The notes under the pieces were generated by a model. That model did not search any database and was not told the origin of the DNA. It saw nothing but the letters and a program-made list of their open reading frames with translations. This document shows positions 36,617-46,028 of a stretch of DNA of 64,000 nt, piece after piece (position 1 is the first letter of the stretch; each line of letters opens with the position of its first letter). The stretch is from assembly GCA_004295565.1 (NCBI GenBank), contig AP019416.1, positions 2,108,001 through 2,172,000 of the forward strand, in the 5' to 3' direction. The position numbers were made by a program, and so were the translations under genes. Source of the stretch: Vreelandella olivaria. Lineage in GTDB: Bacteria; Pseudomonadota; Gammaproteobacteria; Pseudomonadales; Halomonadaceae.

Positions 36617-36672
36617 TTGACATGAAAAATACTAGCGCGCACTGTTGTCCCGCGTCCTAGGACGCGGGACAA
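36617..36672 (+). promoter_or_regulatory. promoter -35 box and perfect 28-bp palindromic operator
   Basis: A consensus -35 box TTGACA lies at 36617-36622. A perfect palindrome occupies 36645-36672, with half-site TTGTCCCGCGTCCT mirrored exactly. It lies where the -10 box and start site would be and ends 10 bp before the winged-helix gene. This is the expected layout of an autorepressor operator. The -10 box itself is weak. The region 36411-36616 upstream shows no gene I can support. Confidence 0.65.
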
Positions 36673-36682
36673 GGTAAGGTGG

Positions 36683-37363
36683 GTGAAAATGAAAAGTCAA
36701 GATATTGGTTTGCTGTTCAAGCTAGTGTCGCTTAGGCATCAGGAGGCTGCGTTAAGCGGCCACCAACATATAGGGAAGGCGCTGCTGTCGCTTCCCGATG
36801 GCTGGCAAGACTGGGAATTATCAGTAGACGATACACAACACGATGATGAAGGCTTGTGGCGTTATGAAGAAGAGCGACTTAAGGAGTGTTACAGCGTAAG
36901 AGCTCTGGCAGCTGAAACGGGGATAAGCAAAAGCCAAATCAGCCTATCGCTAAATCGCTGCATCGAGGTTGGCCTCGTGCGAAAAGATCGCAAAACCGGC
37001 GTGCCGCGTGCAAATGCCAGAGCCCTATTTGATTTTATTGTTCATGGTCTGCGCTACGTATTCCCAGCTAGGCCTGGTGAAATTACGCGTGGAATTGCCT
37101 CCACTTTTGCAGCACCGGTGTTAAAAGGCCAGCTTTACAGTGCGGGTGAGTTGCTATTGGTTTGGCCTGACCCGCGAGGCAATAGTAAAGGTCAGGCGGT
37201 AGAGCCGTTGTTCAAAACGGCCACTTACGCTGTACGGCGTGATAAAGAACTTTATGCGATGTTAGCGTTGGTAGATGCCATACGTTTGGGCCATCCCCGT
37301 GAAAGCAAAGTGGCCGCAGAACAGCTCTCGCAACATCTGATGACTGATGAAAGGAGCCAATAA
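36683..37363 (+). CDS. winged-helix transcriptional regulator / putative antitoxin of a nucleotidyltransferase system
   Basis: This intact frame of 226 residues has a helix-turn-helix at about residues 72-98 (SVRALAAETGISKSQISLSLNRCIEVGLVRKD). The C-terminal domain is of unknown fold (FPARPGEITRGIASTFAAPV; LLLVWPDPRGNSKGQAVEPLF). The start is GTG 36683 or ATG 36689. A perfect palindrome lies just upstream, and the stop overlaps the next ATG (TAATG). By analogy to AbiE-type systems the regulator would repress the operon and counteract the nucleotidyltransferase; that is inference. Confidence 0.68.
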   Translation: MKMKSQDIGLLFKLVSLRHQEAALSGHQHIGKALLSLPDGWQDWELSVDDTQHDDEGLWRYEEERLKECYSVRALAAETGISKSQISLSLNRCIEVGLVRKDRKTGVPRANARALFDFIVHGLRYVFPARPGEITRGIASTFAAPVLKGQLYSAGELLLVWPDPRGNSKGQAVEPLFKTATYAVRRDKELYAMLALVDAIRLGHPRESKVAAEQLSQHLMTDERSQ

Positions 37364-38066
37364 TGAGCCTGTTTGATGATCAGCGCGCGATGCTGCGCCA
37401 AATCGCCCAGGCACTAGGGCTAGTGCTACGCGAACAAGTCGCCTTTGTTGGAGGGTGTACGACAGGGCTGCTACTGACCGACCCATTTACTCGCGAGCAA
37501 GTGCGTAGCACCGACGATGTAGATCTGATTATCAGTGTCATGACGTATGCCAGCCTCCAACAATTCAAGGAGACGTTGAAAGCGCATGGCTTCAAAGAGC
37601 CTTCCCCGATAGACGAGGACATGCCCATCTGTGCTATGAAACTGGGAGAGTTACGGGTAGACCTGATGCCAGATAACGCAGAGGTGCTGGGTTTTAGCAA
37701 CCGCTGGTACCGCCAGGCGTTGGAATGTGCTGAGTCAATATCACTAGGTGATGACCTGATGATTCGCGTGGTCAGCCCACCGCTTTTGTGGCGACCAAAT
37801 TAGAGGCTTATAAAGGTCGCGGCAATAACGACCCATTAGAGAGTCACGATCTCGAAGATATCCTCAATCTCGTAGATGGTAGGCCAGAACTTTTGGACGA
37901 AATACGCTTAGTTGACGCTGCGCTTCAAGATTACATCGCAAAGGAGCTGTCTCAACTTCTTGAAGATGAGAACTTTGCCTATGCCGTTCAAAGCCAAGCA
38001 AGGGATCCTGGCCGTGAAGAAGTACTCTTTGAGCGGTTAGAGATGCTAGCTGGGGAGCGGCGTTAA
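37363..38066 (+). CDS. AbiEii-like nucleotidyltransferase, putative toxin
   Basis: The N-terminal nucleotidyltransferase fold has AFVGGCTTGLLLTDP and the metal-binding acidic pair in RSTDDVDLIISV, then a third acidic position in LRVDLMPDN. The helical C-terminus has VATKLEAYKGRG and HDLEDILNLVDG, the pattern of AbiEii/DUF1814-type proteins. One indel near 37790 shifts the frame. It overlaps the neighbouring genes on both sides by one base (TAATG), so the three are co-translated. Family members transfer nucleotides to tRNA acceptor ends or similar targets. The substrate here is unknown. Confidence 0.72.
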
Positions 38067-38549
38067 TGCAGGCTAGCTGGTTCAGCCGCCAAGGTGTGAG
38101 AGAGAACGCAACAGCGATGCAGCGGCAGTGATACAGCTTGAGCACACTATTTTAGCAGTGCTGGTAGACGCCGCAGAAAAAGGCCCTAATGGCGCAGAAC
38201 TTGCTCGCCACTGGGCTAATGTCTCGGCTCAGGAGCTCTTGCAAATTTCTAATAGCGCATCGTCTGAAATGATAAGATATCTTAAAGAAGAGCAGCAGCG
38301 TCTGCGGCACACTTTTCTTCATGATATTGTCAGCTACTGCATGATTGCACTCGACCTTGAAACGCTCGAAGTGCAGCTTTGGCACTGTGGTGACTGCTTA
38401 GTGGGCGTTCAGCATGGAGAGGAGATACGCTGGCTGGCAACGCCCCATAGTCTAGCCATGCAGCCAGACTTATCGCCTCTGGGCAACAATGATGAATATC
38501 TAGCGCGTCAGCAACGTTTGACGCGATGCTTGAATGCCAGGAGAGTCAG
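38066..38549 (+). pseudogene. PP2C-like protein phosphatase, 3' end removed by IS30
   Basis: The N-terminus reads MQASWFSRQGVRENSNSDAAAV after correcting an indel near 38107, matching the RQGxREN-D opening of PP2C phosphatases. ILAVLVDAAEKGPNG replaces the usual VaDGmGG, and the later LWHCGDCLVGVQHGEEIRWLATPHSLAMQ matches the GDsR..R.G....LT.DHS block. The gene is cut at 38549 by the IS30 end. Its 3' part is not found on the other side, so a deletion or rearrangement followed. It is the third gene of the regulator-nucleotidyltransferase operon. Confidence 0.65.
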
Positions 38550-39638
38550 GGCGGTCTCAATGAACAAGCGCAACACCTAACCTATCAGGTAGGGTATTGC
38601 CATGACTTATTGTTACCACCATCTTTCTGCTGAAGATCGAGCTGCCATCATGCTGATGCAGGGTCACCTCTCGATTCGTGCCATCGCGTGTCAGTTGGGA
38701 CGTGCCCCAGAACGATTTCGCGAACTGGTGCGCCATACTGTTAGACCTGACAGAGCGCATGACGACAGTCTCGCTGGTTACCGAGCCCGACTGACCCGCT
38801 GTCGGCCTCGACGTTGAAGCTGCCTCTCGATGGTGAGCTGTTCGAACTGGTGGCCTACCTGCTGCGCAAGTACTGGTCACCCGAGCAAATAGCCCGCACA
38901 CTGAAGCGTATGTTTCCTGATAACACTGACCACCACGTCTCGCACGAAGCCATCTACAATGCGCTCTACCTCATGCCGCGCGGCTCGCTCAAGAAGGAAC
39001 TGATTGCCTGTTTGCGCCAGGGTAACGGTAAACGTCGCCCTCGCAGCCGTGGCAGGATAGTCGACAACAGATTCCAGACTTGGTCAGCATCCATCTGCGG
39101 CCCCTGAGATCGAAGACCGCCTGATGCCTGGCCATTGGGAGGGTGACCTCATCATCGGTGCCAACAACTGCTCTGCCGTCGGTACGTTGGTAGAGCGAAC
39201 CACGCGTTTAGTGATCCTGGCGAAAGTGGACGGCACTACGGCCACAGCAGCGGCCATCGGCTTCAGCGATAAGCTCAATGAGGTGCCGCACTCCCTCCGT
39301 CTGTCGATGACCTATGACCAGGGCAAAGAGATGGTGAAGCATGCCGAGATCACTCAGAAGACGGGGACAGCGATCTACTTTGCCGACCCGCATAGCCCAT
39401 GGCAGCGGGGTTCCAATGAGAACACCAACGGGCTGTTGAGACAGTACCTGCCGAAGGGCACGGATCTGTCGGTCTACAGTCAGGAAGAACTCGACGAAAT
39501 CGCTGACTCACTCAATACACGGCCACGCAAGACACTGGACTGGCGCACGCCGCTGGAAGTCTACGCCGAGGTGATCAAGAAATCCGTCGCCGATCCGAGC
39601 ACTATTCAATAGCGTTGCACTTGGAACTTGAGGCCGCC
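38550..39638 (+). mobile_element. IS30-family element, copy 1
   Basis: The ends are GGCGGTCTCAAT on the left and CTTGAGGCCGCC on the right. The flanks (GTCAG and CTCTT) do not match, so no target duplication survives. An almost identical copy lies inverted at 40011-41109, which allows inversion by recombination between the pair. Confidence 0.88.
38602..39612 (+). CDS. IS30-family transposase (copy 1)
   Basis: An N-terminal HTH (HLSAEDRAAIMLMQGHLSIRAIACQLG) is followed by the catalytic core GHWEGDLIIGANN, the second Asp in LSMTYDQGKEM, and the Glu in GSNENTNGLLRQYLPKGTDL. The C-terminus is LNTRPRKTLDWRTPLEVY. Indels near 38712, 38810 and 39065 interrupt it. The second copy is intact over the same places in part, so these are likely sequence errors. 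Confidence 0.9.
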
Positions 39639-40010
39639 CTCTTAAAAGCAACTTACCCCGCTCTAAACCCTTCATGATGCGGCCAAGTGGCCGTAATTCG
39701 CCAACTTCTCAATATTGTGCACCAAGCAGTAGAGCTGCCACTGACCTTGCACTTTTTTCTTACCCCGAAGGCTGAAGCGGTTCAGTCTTTTCGTTGTGCC
39801 AATGTTGCCGAAGACGAACTCCACGACTGACATACGGTGGCTGAAAATTTCTTTGTCCTTGGGGATATCGATTCGGTGCTTCATCCAGTCGGTATAATTG
39901 GGTAAGCGTTTGTTCTCGACAATAAAGATACTTGCCGTCCCGCGTCGTTGCGATGATCGGCCGAGCTCGGGTTCTCCATATAGCGGTATTTCTTTCGGCA
40001 ATGCCAACAT
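39639..40010 (-). mobile_element. 3' fragment of an IS1182-family element
   Basis: This encodes the last about 110 residues of an IS1182-type transposase on the minus strand (LPNYTDWMKHRIDIPKDKEIFSHRMSV; FGNIGTTKRLNRFSLRGKKKVQGQWQLYCLVHNIEKLANYGH). It is sandwiched between the two inverted IS30 copies. The 5' half of this copy is missing. Confidence 0.85.
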
Positions 40011-41109
40011 GGCGGCCTCAAGTTCCAAGTGCAACACTATTGAATAGTGCTCGGGCCGGCGACGGTTTTCTTGAGCACTTCGGCGTAAACTTCCAGCGGC
40101 GTTCGCCAGTCCAGTGTCTTGCGTGGTCGTGTATTCAGTGAGTCGGCTATCGCGTCGAGCTCTTCCTGACTGTAGACCGACAGATCCGTGCCCTTCGGCA
40201 GGTACTGCCTCAACAACCCATTGGTGTTCTCATTGGAACCCCGCTGCCATGGGCTATGCGGGTCGGCAAAGTAGATCGCTGTTCCCGTCTTCTGAGTGAT
40301 CTCGGCATGCTTCACCATCTCTTTGCCCTGGTCATAGGTCATGGACAAGCGCAGGGAGCGTGGCACCTCATTGAGCTTGTCGCTGAAGCCGACAGCCGCT
40401 GCTGTAGCGGTGGTGCCATCTACTTTCGCCAGGATCACTAAACGCGTCGTGCGCTCCACCAATGTACCAACGGCAGAACGATTGTTAGCGCCAATGATGA
40501 GATCTCCCTCCCAGTGGCCGGGCATCAGGCGGTCTTCGATCTCTGGAGGCCGCAGGTGGATGCTCACCAAGTCTGGAATCTGTTGTCGACTATCCTTGCC
40601 ATGGCTGCGAGGGCGTCGTTTACCTTTCCCCCTGGCGCAAACAGGCAATCAGTTCCTTCTTGAGCGAGCCGCGCGGCATGAGGTAGAGCGCATTGTAGAT
40701 GGCTTCATGTGAGACTTGGCGGTCAGTGTTATCAGGAAACATACGCTTCAGTGTGCGGGCTATTTGCTCGGGTGACCAGTACTTGCGCAGCAGGTAGGCC
40801 ACCAGTTCGAACAGCTCACCATCGAGAGGCAGCTTCGGGCTACGGCGAGGCCGACAGCGGGTCAGTCGGGCTCGATATCCAGCGAGACTGGCGTCATATG
40901 CTCTGTCAGGTCTAACAGTATGGCGCACCAGTTCTCGCGAAATCGTTCTGGGGCCACGTCCCAACTGACACGCGATGGCACGAATCGAGAGGTGACCCTG
41001 CATCAGCATGATGGCGGCTCGATCTTCAGCAGAAAGATGGTGGTAACAATAAGTCATGGCAATACCCTACCTGATAGGTTAGGTGTTGCGCTTGTTCATT
41101 GAGACTGCC
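40011..41109 (-). mobile_element. IS30-family element, copy 2 (inverted)
   Basis: This element has the same termini as copy 1 in reverse orientation (GGCGGCCTCAAG at 40011 and ATTGAGACTGCC ending at 41109). The flanks GCCAACAT and CTCCTAGG do not match each other. It encodes the transposase at 40037-41057. Confidence 0.88.
40037..41057 (-). CDS. IS30-family transposase (copy 2)
   Basis: The sequence is nearly identical to copy 1: HTH at the N-terminus, GHWEGDLIIGANNRSAVG, SMTYDQGKEMVKHAE, and SNENTNGLLRQYLPKG. One frameshift near 40635 separates KKELIACLRQG from GKRRPRSHGKDSRQQ. The length is about 340 residues as in the family. Confidence 0.9.
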
Positions 41110-41906
41110 CTCCTAGGTTTTGGTAGGATCGGGAAAAACATACGAGGAGTGATCACCATGCCGCGCTTCAAGCTCTATAACCACGACCAGAACGCCATGG
41201 CGGTGATCAACTACCAAGATCAGTTCCAGCCAGGCACCTTTGACCACGCAGTGCACTATCTGATCGAGCACAATCTCAACTTGTCTGTTTTTCATCTCAA
41301 GTACCGCAACGACGGGGCAGGTCGGTTGGCCTATGATCCAGACATCTTGATTAATATCCTGTTCGCCTGTTCGCCTGTTCGCCTGTTCGCCTGTTCGCCT
41401 GTTCGCCTGTTCGCCTGTTCGCCTGTTCGCCTGTTCGAAAGACATCACCTCCAACCCTGAGAAGCGCTGTTCGAACAAGTGCCACTGGTGTGTCATGAAC
41501 AAGGCTTACTGGGCTACCAACACCGAGTCGATAGCCCGAAGGGCAAAGAAATTACAGCCATCGTATGTCAGTCGTGGAGCCCGTCTGCGGCAACATTGGC
41601 ACAACGAAAAGACTGAACCGCTTCAGCCTTCGGGGTAAGAAAAAGTGCAAGGTCAGTGGCAGCTCTACTGCTTGGTGCACAATATTGAGAAGTTGGCGAA
41701 TTATGGCCACTTGGCCGCGTCATGAAGGGTTTAGAGCGGGGTAAGTTGCTTTGTAAGAGCAAAAGACCGTCTTCAACAAGCTTTAGCTGGGCGCCCAAGT
41801 GGCTAAATGCAGATATTAAGATTATTCAGCCAGATGGCCGGCTGAGTAAGTAAATTAGGACGAGAGGCGGTGGAGACGGCTTGAAATCGGGTTTTTCTAC
41901 AGCCTC
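41110..41906 (+). mobile_element. IS1182-family deletion derivative
   Basis: The transposase start is present (MPRFKLYNHDQNAMAVINYQDQFQPGTF, ATG at 41158). The middle is deleted and replaced by an octamer tract, and the C-terminal end returns (VCHEQGLLGYQHRVDSPKGKEI). The left inverted repeat is lost at the IS30 junction. The right end GGTTTTTCTACAGCCTC is present and is followed by GTTAGCC, an attC R' box. It belongs to the same sequence subtype as the remnant at 46530. Confidence 0.88.
41361..41437 (+). repeat. tandem octamer repeat, 9 x GTTCGCCT
   Basis: Nine perfect copies of GTTCGCCT are followed by a partial GTTCG. In the related complete element the same place reads TTTGCCTACTCGAAAGG without a repeat, so the tract arose by slippage in a dead transposase. 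Eight bases is not a multiple of three, so copy number changes shift the frame. Confidence 0.95.
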
Positions 41907-41939
41907 GTTAGCCTTCTTTCGATAATTAATGGAGTTATC

Positions 41940-42414
41940 ATGGAATTTAAGAATACTGATGTCGGTAGCATTTTACGTATTAGACGTAATTTAACCATAC
42001 CAGAGGTTGGTTCACAGAGTGCCGAATGCTGTGGGAGAATTTACGAGAAAGCAGAAGAAATAGGGGCGTGTGTTGTTGGCCCTTGGCACTTTATTTCGCA
42101 CGGGCTCCCAAAAGATATTGAAACTAGTTTTACAGTAGATTTTTGCCTTCCTGTTTCAGGAATCAAAAAGTACCAAGTGGTGATGACATAGAACTAGACT
42201 CACTCGGTGACTTTTACTGCGCAAGTCGTACTTTTGTAGGTAGTTTGCATCAATTATTCGAGATGGGTTATCAACCACTTATAGAAGAAATTAACGCAGT
42301 AAACGGGGAATATTCTGGGAGAGCCGAGAGGTTTACCATACATGGGAAGGGCCAGAATCAGAAAATAATGTCGTGGAAATCCAGTTTGGCCTAGCTTCAA
42401 CTCCAAAAGGCTAA
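41940..42414 (+). CDS. GyrI-like small-molecule binding protein (cassette gene)
   Basis: The protein starts MEFKNTDVGSILRIRRNL and has the GyrI-like ending VYHTWEGPESENNVVEIQFGLAS. The ATG follows the IS1182 end and an attC R' box by about 30 bp. Its stop codon TAA lies inside the attC R'' box GGCTAAC, as is usual for integron cassettes. Indels near 42165 and 42330 split the frame. The corrected size is near 158 residues. It may bind hydrophobic or cationic compounds; nothing more can be said. Confidence 0.7.
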
Positions 42415-42532
42415 CAAAGCGTTTAAGACGGATTCACACGCTGGCATTTTCAGTTTGAATCAGCTTTAGTGTTTACGGCACAATGGGTTAGGTTGGTGGT
42501 AGCGTTGTTCACCACTCAACGTGGCGTTGAGC
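42409..42532 (+). other. attC recombination site, Vibrio-repeat type, about 124 bp
   Basis: R'' is GGCTAAC at 42409 and R' is GTTGAGC at 42526. The order of internal blocks (AACAAAGCGTTTAAGACGG, CTGGCATTTTCAGTTTGAATC, GTTTACGGC, GGTTAGGTTGGTGGTAGCG, CACTCAACG) matches my memory of Vibrio superintegron repeats. IS1182 has entered exactly at the GTT of R'. Confidence 0.85.
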
Positions 42533-44351
42533 CTGTAGAAAAAAACCGCTGACGGCTAAGTTTTAGTAGGATCGAGAAAACAAACGAGGAGTGGTCAGCA
42601 TGCCGTGCTTCAAGGCTTATAACTACGATCAGAACGCCATGGTGGTGATCAACTACCAGGATCAGCTCCAGCCAGGCACCTTTGAACACGCTGTGCACTA
42701 CCTGATTGAGCACAAGCTCGACTTCTCCGTTTTCCATCCCAAGTACCGCAACGATGCGGCCGGTCGGCTGGCCTATGATCCGGCTATCCTGCTTAAGATT
42801 ATCTTGTTTGCCTACTCGAAAGGTATTACCTCTAGCCGTGAGATGCAGTGGAGCTGCGAGACCAATATTATTTTCAAAGCTCTTTCCTGCGATACCGTTC
42901 CCCACTTCACCACACTGGCAAGCTTCGTCAGTCGGCATGCCGATGAGATTGAAGCGCTGTTCGAACAAGTGCTGCTGGTGTGCCATGAACAAGGCTTACT
43001 GGGCAACGAACTCTTTGCCATTGACGGCTGCAAGATGTCCTCTGATGCCTCCAAAGAGTGGTCTGGCACGTTTAAAGAATTGGGCGAGAAGCGGGAGAAG
43101 CTGAGAGGCCTGATTCGGCATCACCTCCTGGAGCACTACGCACGTGATAAAGCCGAGACTGAAGCCGATCTGGATCGGGATATCCGCCGGGCCAAGACGA
43201 TTCTCTCGCTAGATACCGCCATGAACAAAGTGGATCGTTTCCTAAAGACGCACAGCCCAAGGATGGGCCGGGGAAGCGAATCAAGGAAGTGAAGAGCAAT
43301 CTGACCGATAACGAAAGCGCTAAAATGACGACGAGCAAGGGCACGATCCAGGGCTATAACGGCGTAGCCACGGTGGATAAAAATACCAGATTGTCATTGA
43401 TGCCCAGGCCTTTGGCGAAGGCCAAGAGCACCACACTTTGCAGCCCGTACTGGAAACGGTCGAAGCCCGTTTTAAGAAGCTGGGGATTGCGGAAAACATC
43501 TATCAGAAAGGCTCCGCCGTCACCGCAGATACAGGCTTTGCCAATGAAGCTAATATGAAGTACCTGCACGAGCAACAGATCAATGGCTACATCCCTGATA
43601 ACCAGTTCCGCAGCCGAGATCCGAAGTTCGCCAACCAGAAAGACAAATACGGCAAGCGCCATCAGAACCTGCCGGACAAAGGCTGGCGAGAGACGACGCC
43701 AGCCAGCGCGTTCCAGTTTGATCCGGTAGCGCTAACGTGTATCTGCCCAACCGGCGAAAAACTGTCCTATCGCGGGCAACGGGAAACCGACAATGGCCAG
43801 ATACGGGTGCACTTCGAAGGGCGTTTACTGCAATGCCGGCATTGCCCAAAGAAATACCGATGCATGTAGAACCCAAGCTCGGCTGACCATCGCCACGGTG
43901 CCGGCCGACAAGTGTCTTTGTTATCGAGATCAAACGCTTACCCAACTACACCGACTGGATGAAACACCGAGTTGATAGCCCGAAGGGCAAAGAAATTACA
44001 GCCATCGCATGTCAGTCGTAGAGCCGGTATTCGGCAACATTGGCACGACGAAAAGACTTAACCGCTTCAGTCTGCGGGGCAAGAAGAAAGTACAGGGCCA
44101 GTGGCAGCTTTACTGCCTAGTGCACAATATTGAGAAGTTAGCGAATTATGGCCATTTGGCCGCGTCATGAAAGGCGAGGAGCGAGATATGTCGCTTCATA
44201 AGAGCAAAATAGCTCTCTTAACTGGCATTAGACGTGCACTTTAGTGGCTGAATGCCGATATTAATATTATCCGGCCAGATGGCTGGCTGGATAAATAAAT
44301 TAGGATGGCAGGCGGTGGAGACGACTCAAAATCGGGTTTTTCTACAGCCTC
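42529..44351 (+). mobile_element. IS1182-family insertion sequence, full length (1823 bp)
   Basis: The left end is GAGCCTGTAGAAAAAAACCG and the right end GGGTTTTTCTACAGCCTC, matching the consensus repeat GAGGCTGTAGAAAAACCCG. GTT flanks both sides (42526-42528 and 44352-44354). The left flank is the end of an attC and the right flank, GTTAGGC, is the R' box, so the element sits in the integron recombination site. Confidence 0.9.
42600..44170 (+). CDS. IS1182-family transposase
   Basis: The N-terminal DUF772 domain (DQNAMVVINYQDQLQPGTF; SVFHPKYRNDAAGRLAYDP) is followed by the DDE core (ELFAIDGCKMSSDAS). A Cys-rich zinc segment (CICPTGEKL; CRHCPKKYRC) and the terminal FGNIGTTKRLNRFSLRGKK block follow. 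Indels near 43265, 43382, 43868 and in 43960-44080 break the frame. The corrected length is about 520 residues. The start at 42600 follows GAGGAG. Confidence 0.88.
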
Positions 44352-44593
44352 GTTAGGCATCAAAGGCAGCCTCCACACGGCGCCTGCCTGTAATCAACGT
44401 GGATACAGCATAACCGGACTGGGATACGAGATATGTTTAATCACGTAATGATTGGCTCCAACGACATTGAACGCTCGAAGAATTTTTACGACGCCGTACT
44501 TGGAACACTTGGTGTAGGTGAGCCACTGCGCAATAAAGCAGGCTCCGTTCATACCCGGCTCTTCTATCGCCATGACGGGAATAGCTTTTGTGT

Positions 44594-45692
44594 CCTGGAT
44601 TCATAGAATAACCGCAGCACTTTGGATCACACAGTAGAGGAAGGAGGGTCAGCGCCGGTACCCTCTCGACTTTACCGACCAAAGTGAAGCAGAGCATGGG
44701 ATACCGACAGCTGACCCAGACCCAACGATACCAAATTTTTGCCTATCTTGAGACCGGCATCAGCCAGCGACAGATCGCCAAGGCCATTGGCGTCCACAGC
44801 AGCACCATTAGCCGCGAGATAAAGCGTAACGGTCTGACCAGTGGCTATGCGCCTGAACAGGCCCAATTGGCAAGTGATCAGCGCCGACGTAGCGCCTGGA
44901 AAGTGACAAAGCGACTGCCAAGCCTGATTCGCTGGGTCACTGGCCAATTGATGGACGAATGGAGCCCTCAACAAATCAGCGGTTTTATGGCCAATGCCAA
45001 CGGGGTTTGCGTGAGCCATCAGTGGATCTACGCATTAATCTGGGACGACAAGCAGCACGGCGGAACCTTATGGAAACGGCTCCGACTGCCACGCCAACGG
45101 CGCTATCAGCGCCAATTGGCTAAGCGGGCGGGGTTAGGCAAGATCCCGCATCGGGTCGGTATTGAACAGCGCCCTGCCGAGGTGGGAGAACGGCGCCATA
45201 TCGGGCATTGGGAAGGCGATACGGTACTCAAGGGCCACAAAGAATCCGGATTGGTGACGCTGGTCGAAAGGCGCAGTGGCTATCTCTTGGCAGCGCGGCT
45301 GCCAATGATCACCGCCACCAGAACGGCTCAGGCGATGACGCGGTTATTGGCACCACGCCGTGGGGCTGCACACCATCACTTTGGATAATGGGTTGGAATT
45401 CGCCGAGCACAGGAAAGTAGCCAAGGCCGTCTCGGCAAAGACCTATTTTGCGACCCGTACTGCTCATGCCAGCGTGGTACCAATGAAAACACCAATGGCC
45501 TGATTAGGCAGTATTTTCCTAAAGGTACTGACTTCCGAAAAGTGACCGATGCCGAGCTACGAAGAGTCGTCAATAAGCTAAACGATAGACCAAGAAAGCG
45601 GCTGGGATACCGAACCCCAGCCCAGGTGTTCTTAGGTGAATACTCAGGAGCACTAGAAACCGCAGGTGCTGCACTTATTAGTTGAATTCAGG
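44594..45692 (+). mobile_element. IS30-family element inside the VOC gene (1099 bp)
   Basis: The ends are CCTGGATTCATAG at the left and TTGAATTCAGG at the right, with a GT target duplication (44592-44593 and 45693-45694). It differs in sequence from the IS30 pair at 38-41 kb. It carries a full-size transposase gene. Confidence 0.9.
44696..45685 (+). CDS. IS30-family transposase (second type)
   Basis: The HTH domain is MGYRQLTQTQRYQIFAYLETG with IAKAIGVHSSTISREIKRNG. The DDE core is HIGHWEGDTVLKGHKESG, TLDNGLEFAEH and NENTNGLIRQYFPKGTDF. Indels near 45360 and 45465 shift the frame. The corrected length is about 329 residues. An ATG 12 nt upstream (44684) is possible. Confidence 0.88.
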
Positions 45693-45939
45693 GTCACAGA
45701 GCCAATAAACGACAAAGAGGCAACTCCCGCAAACGGAGGCACCATTGCCTTCAAATGCAGTTCACCCGATCAGGTTAAAGCATTTCATGACACAGCGATT
45801 GCACATGGCGGAGAGTCGATCGAAGATCCACCGGGTTTGCGTGAGAGCGACGTGGGAGCAATGTATCTTGCCTATGTGCGTGATCCTGATGGCAATAAAC
45901 TTTGCGCAATCTTCCGCGCAAAATAGCACGATGTTGGCA

Positions 45940-45971
45940 TGGCAAATTGATGCCTAACTCAAGCGTTAGCT
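45940..45971 (+). other. attC-like site, 3' half well conserved
   Basis: CCTAACTCAAGCGTTAGC at 45952-45970 is the classic L'-R' end of an attC, with R' GTTAGCT. The left half is short, and GGCAT / ATGCC can pair around it. It follows the VOC stop by a few bases, so it may be a shortened attC. Confidence 0.6.
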
Positions 45972-46028
45972 GCTACAGCGTCCTTGTATATCTGCGGTGT
46001 GAGTAAAAAAAAGGAATAATTTATACTC

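Larger units (their letters stand above)
44433..45926 (+). pseudogene. VOC (glyoxalase-like) cassette gene interrupted by IS30
   Basis: The 5' part reads MFNHVMIGSNDIERSKNFYDAVLGTLG...FYRHDGNSFCV. The 3' part reads TEPINDKEATPANGGTIAFKC...YLAYVRDPDGNKLCAIFRAK. Removing 44594-45692 plus one GT of the duplicated target joins them in frame without any loss, giving a normal VOC protein of about 131 residues. Family members bind a metal and act on glyoxal adducts or antibiotics. The gene lies in a cassette that begins at the R' box at 44352. Confidence 0.88.

Noticed and set aside
41361-41437. CRISPR-like repeat
   Set aside because: The unit is only 8 bp, there are no spacers and no cas genes; it is simple slippage.
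36000-42000. Integron integrase gene at the start of the array
   Set aside because: No tyrosine-recombinase motifs were seen on either strand; the space is filled by IS30 and IS1182 DNA.
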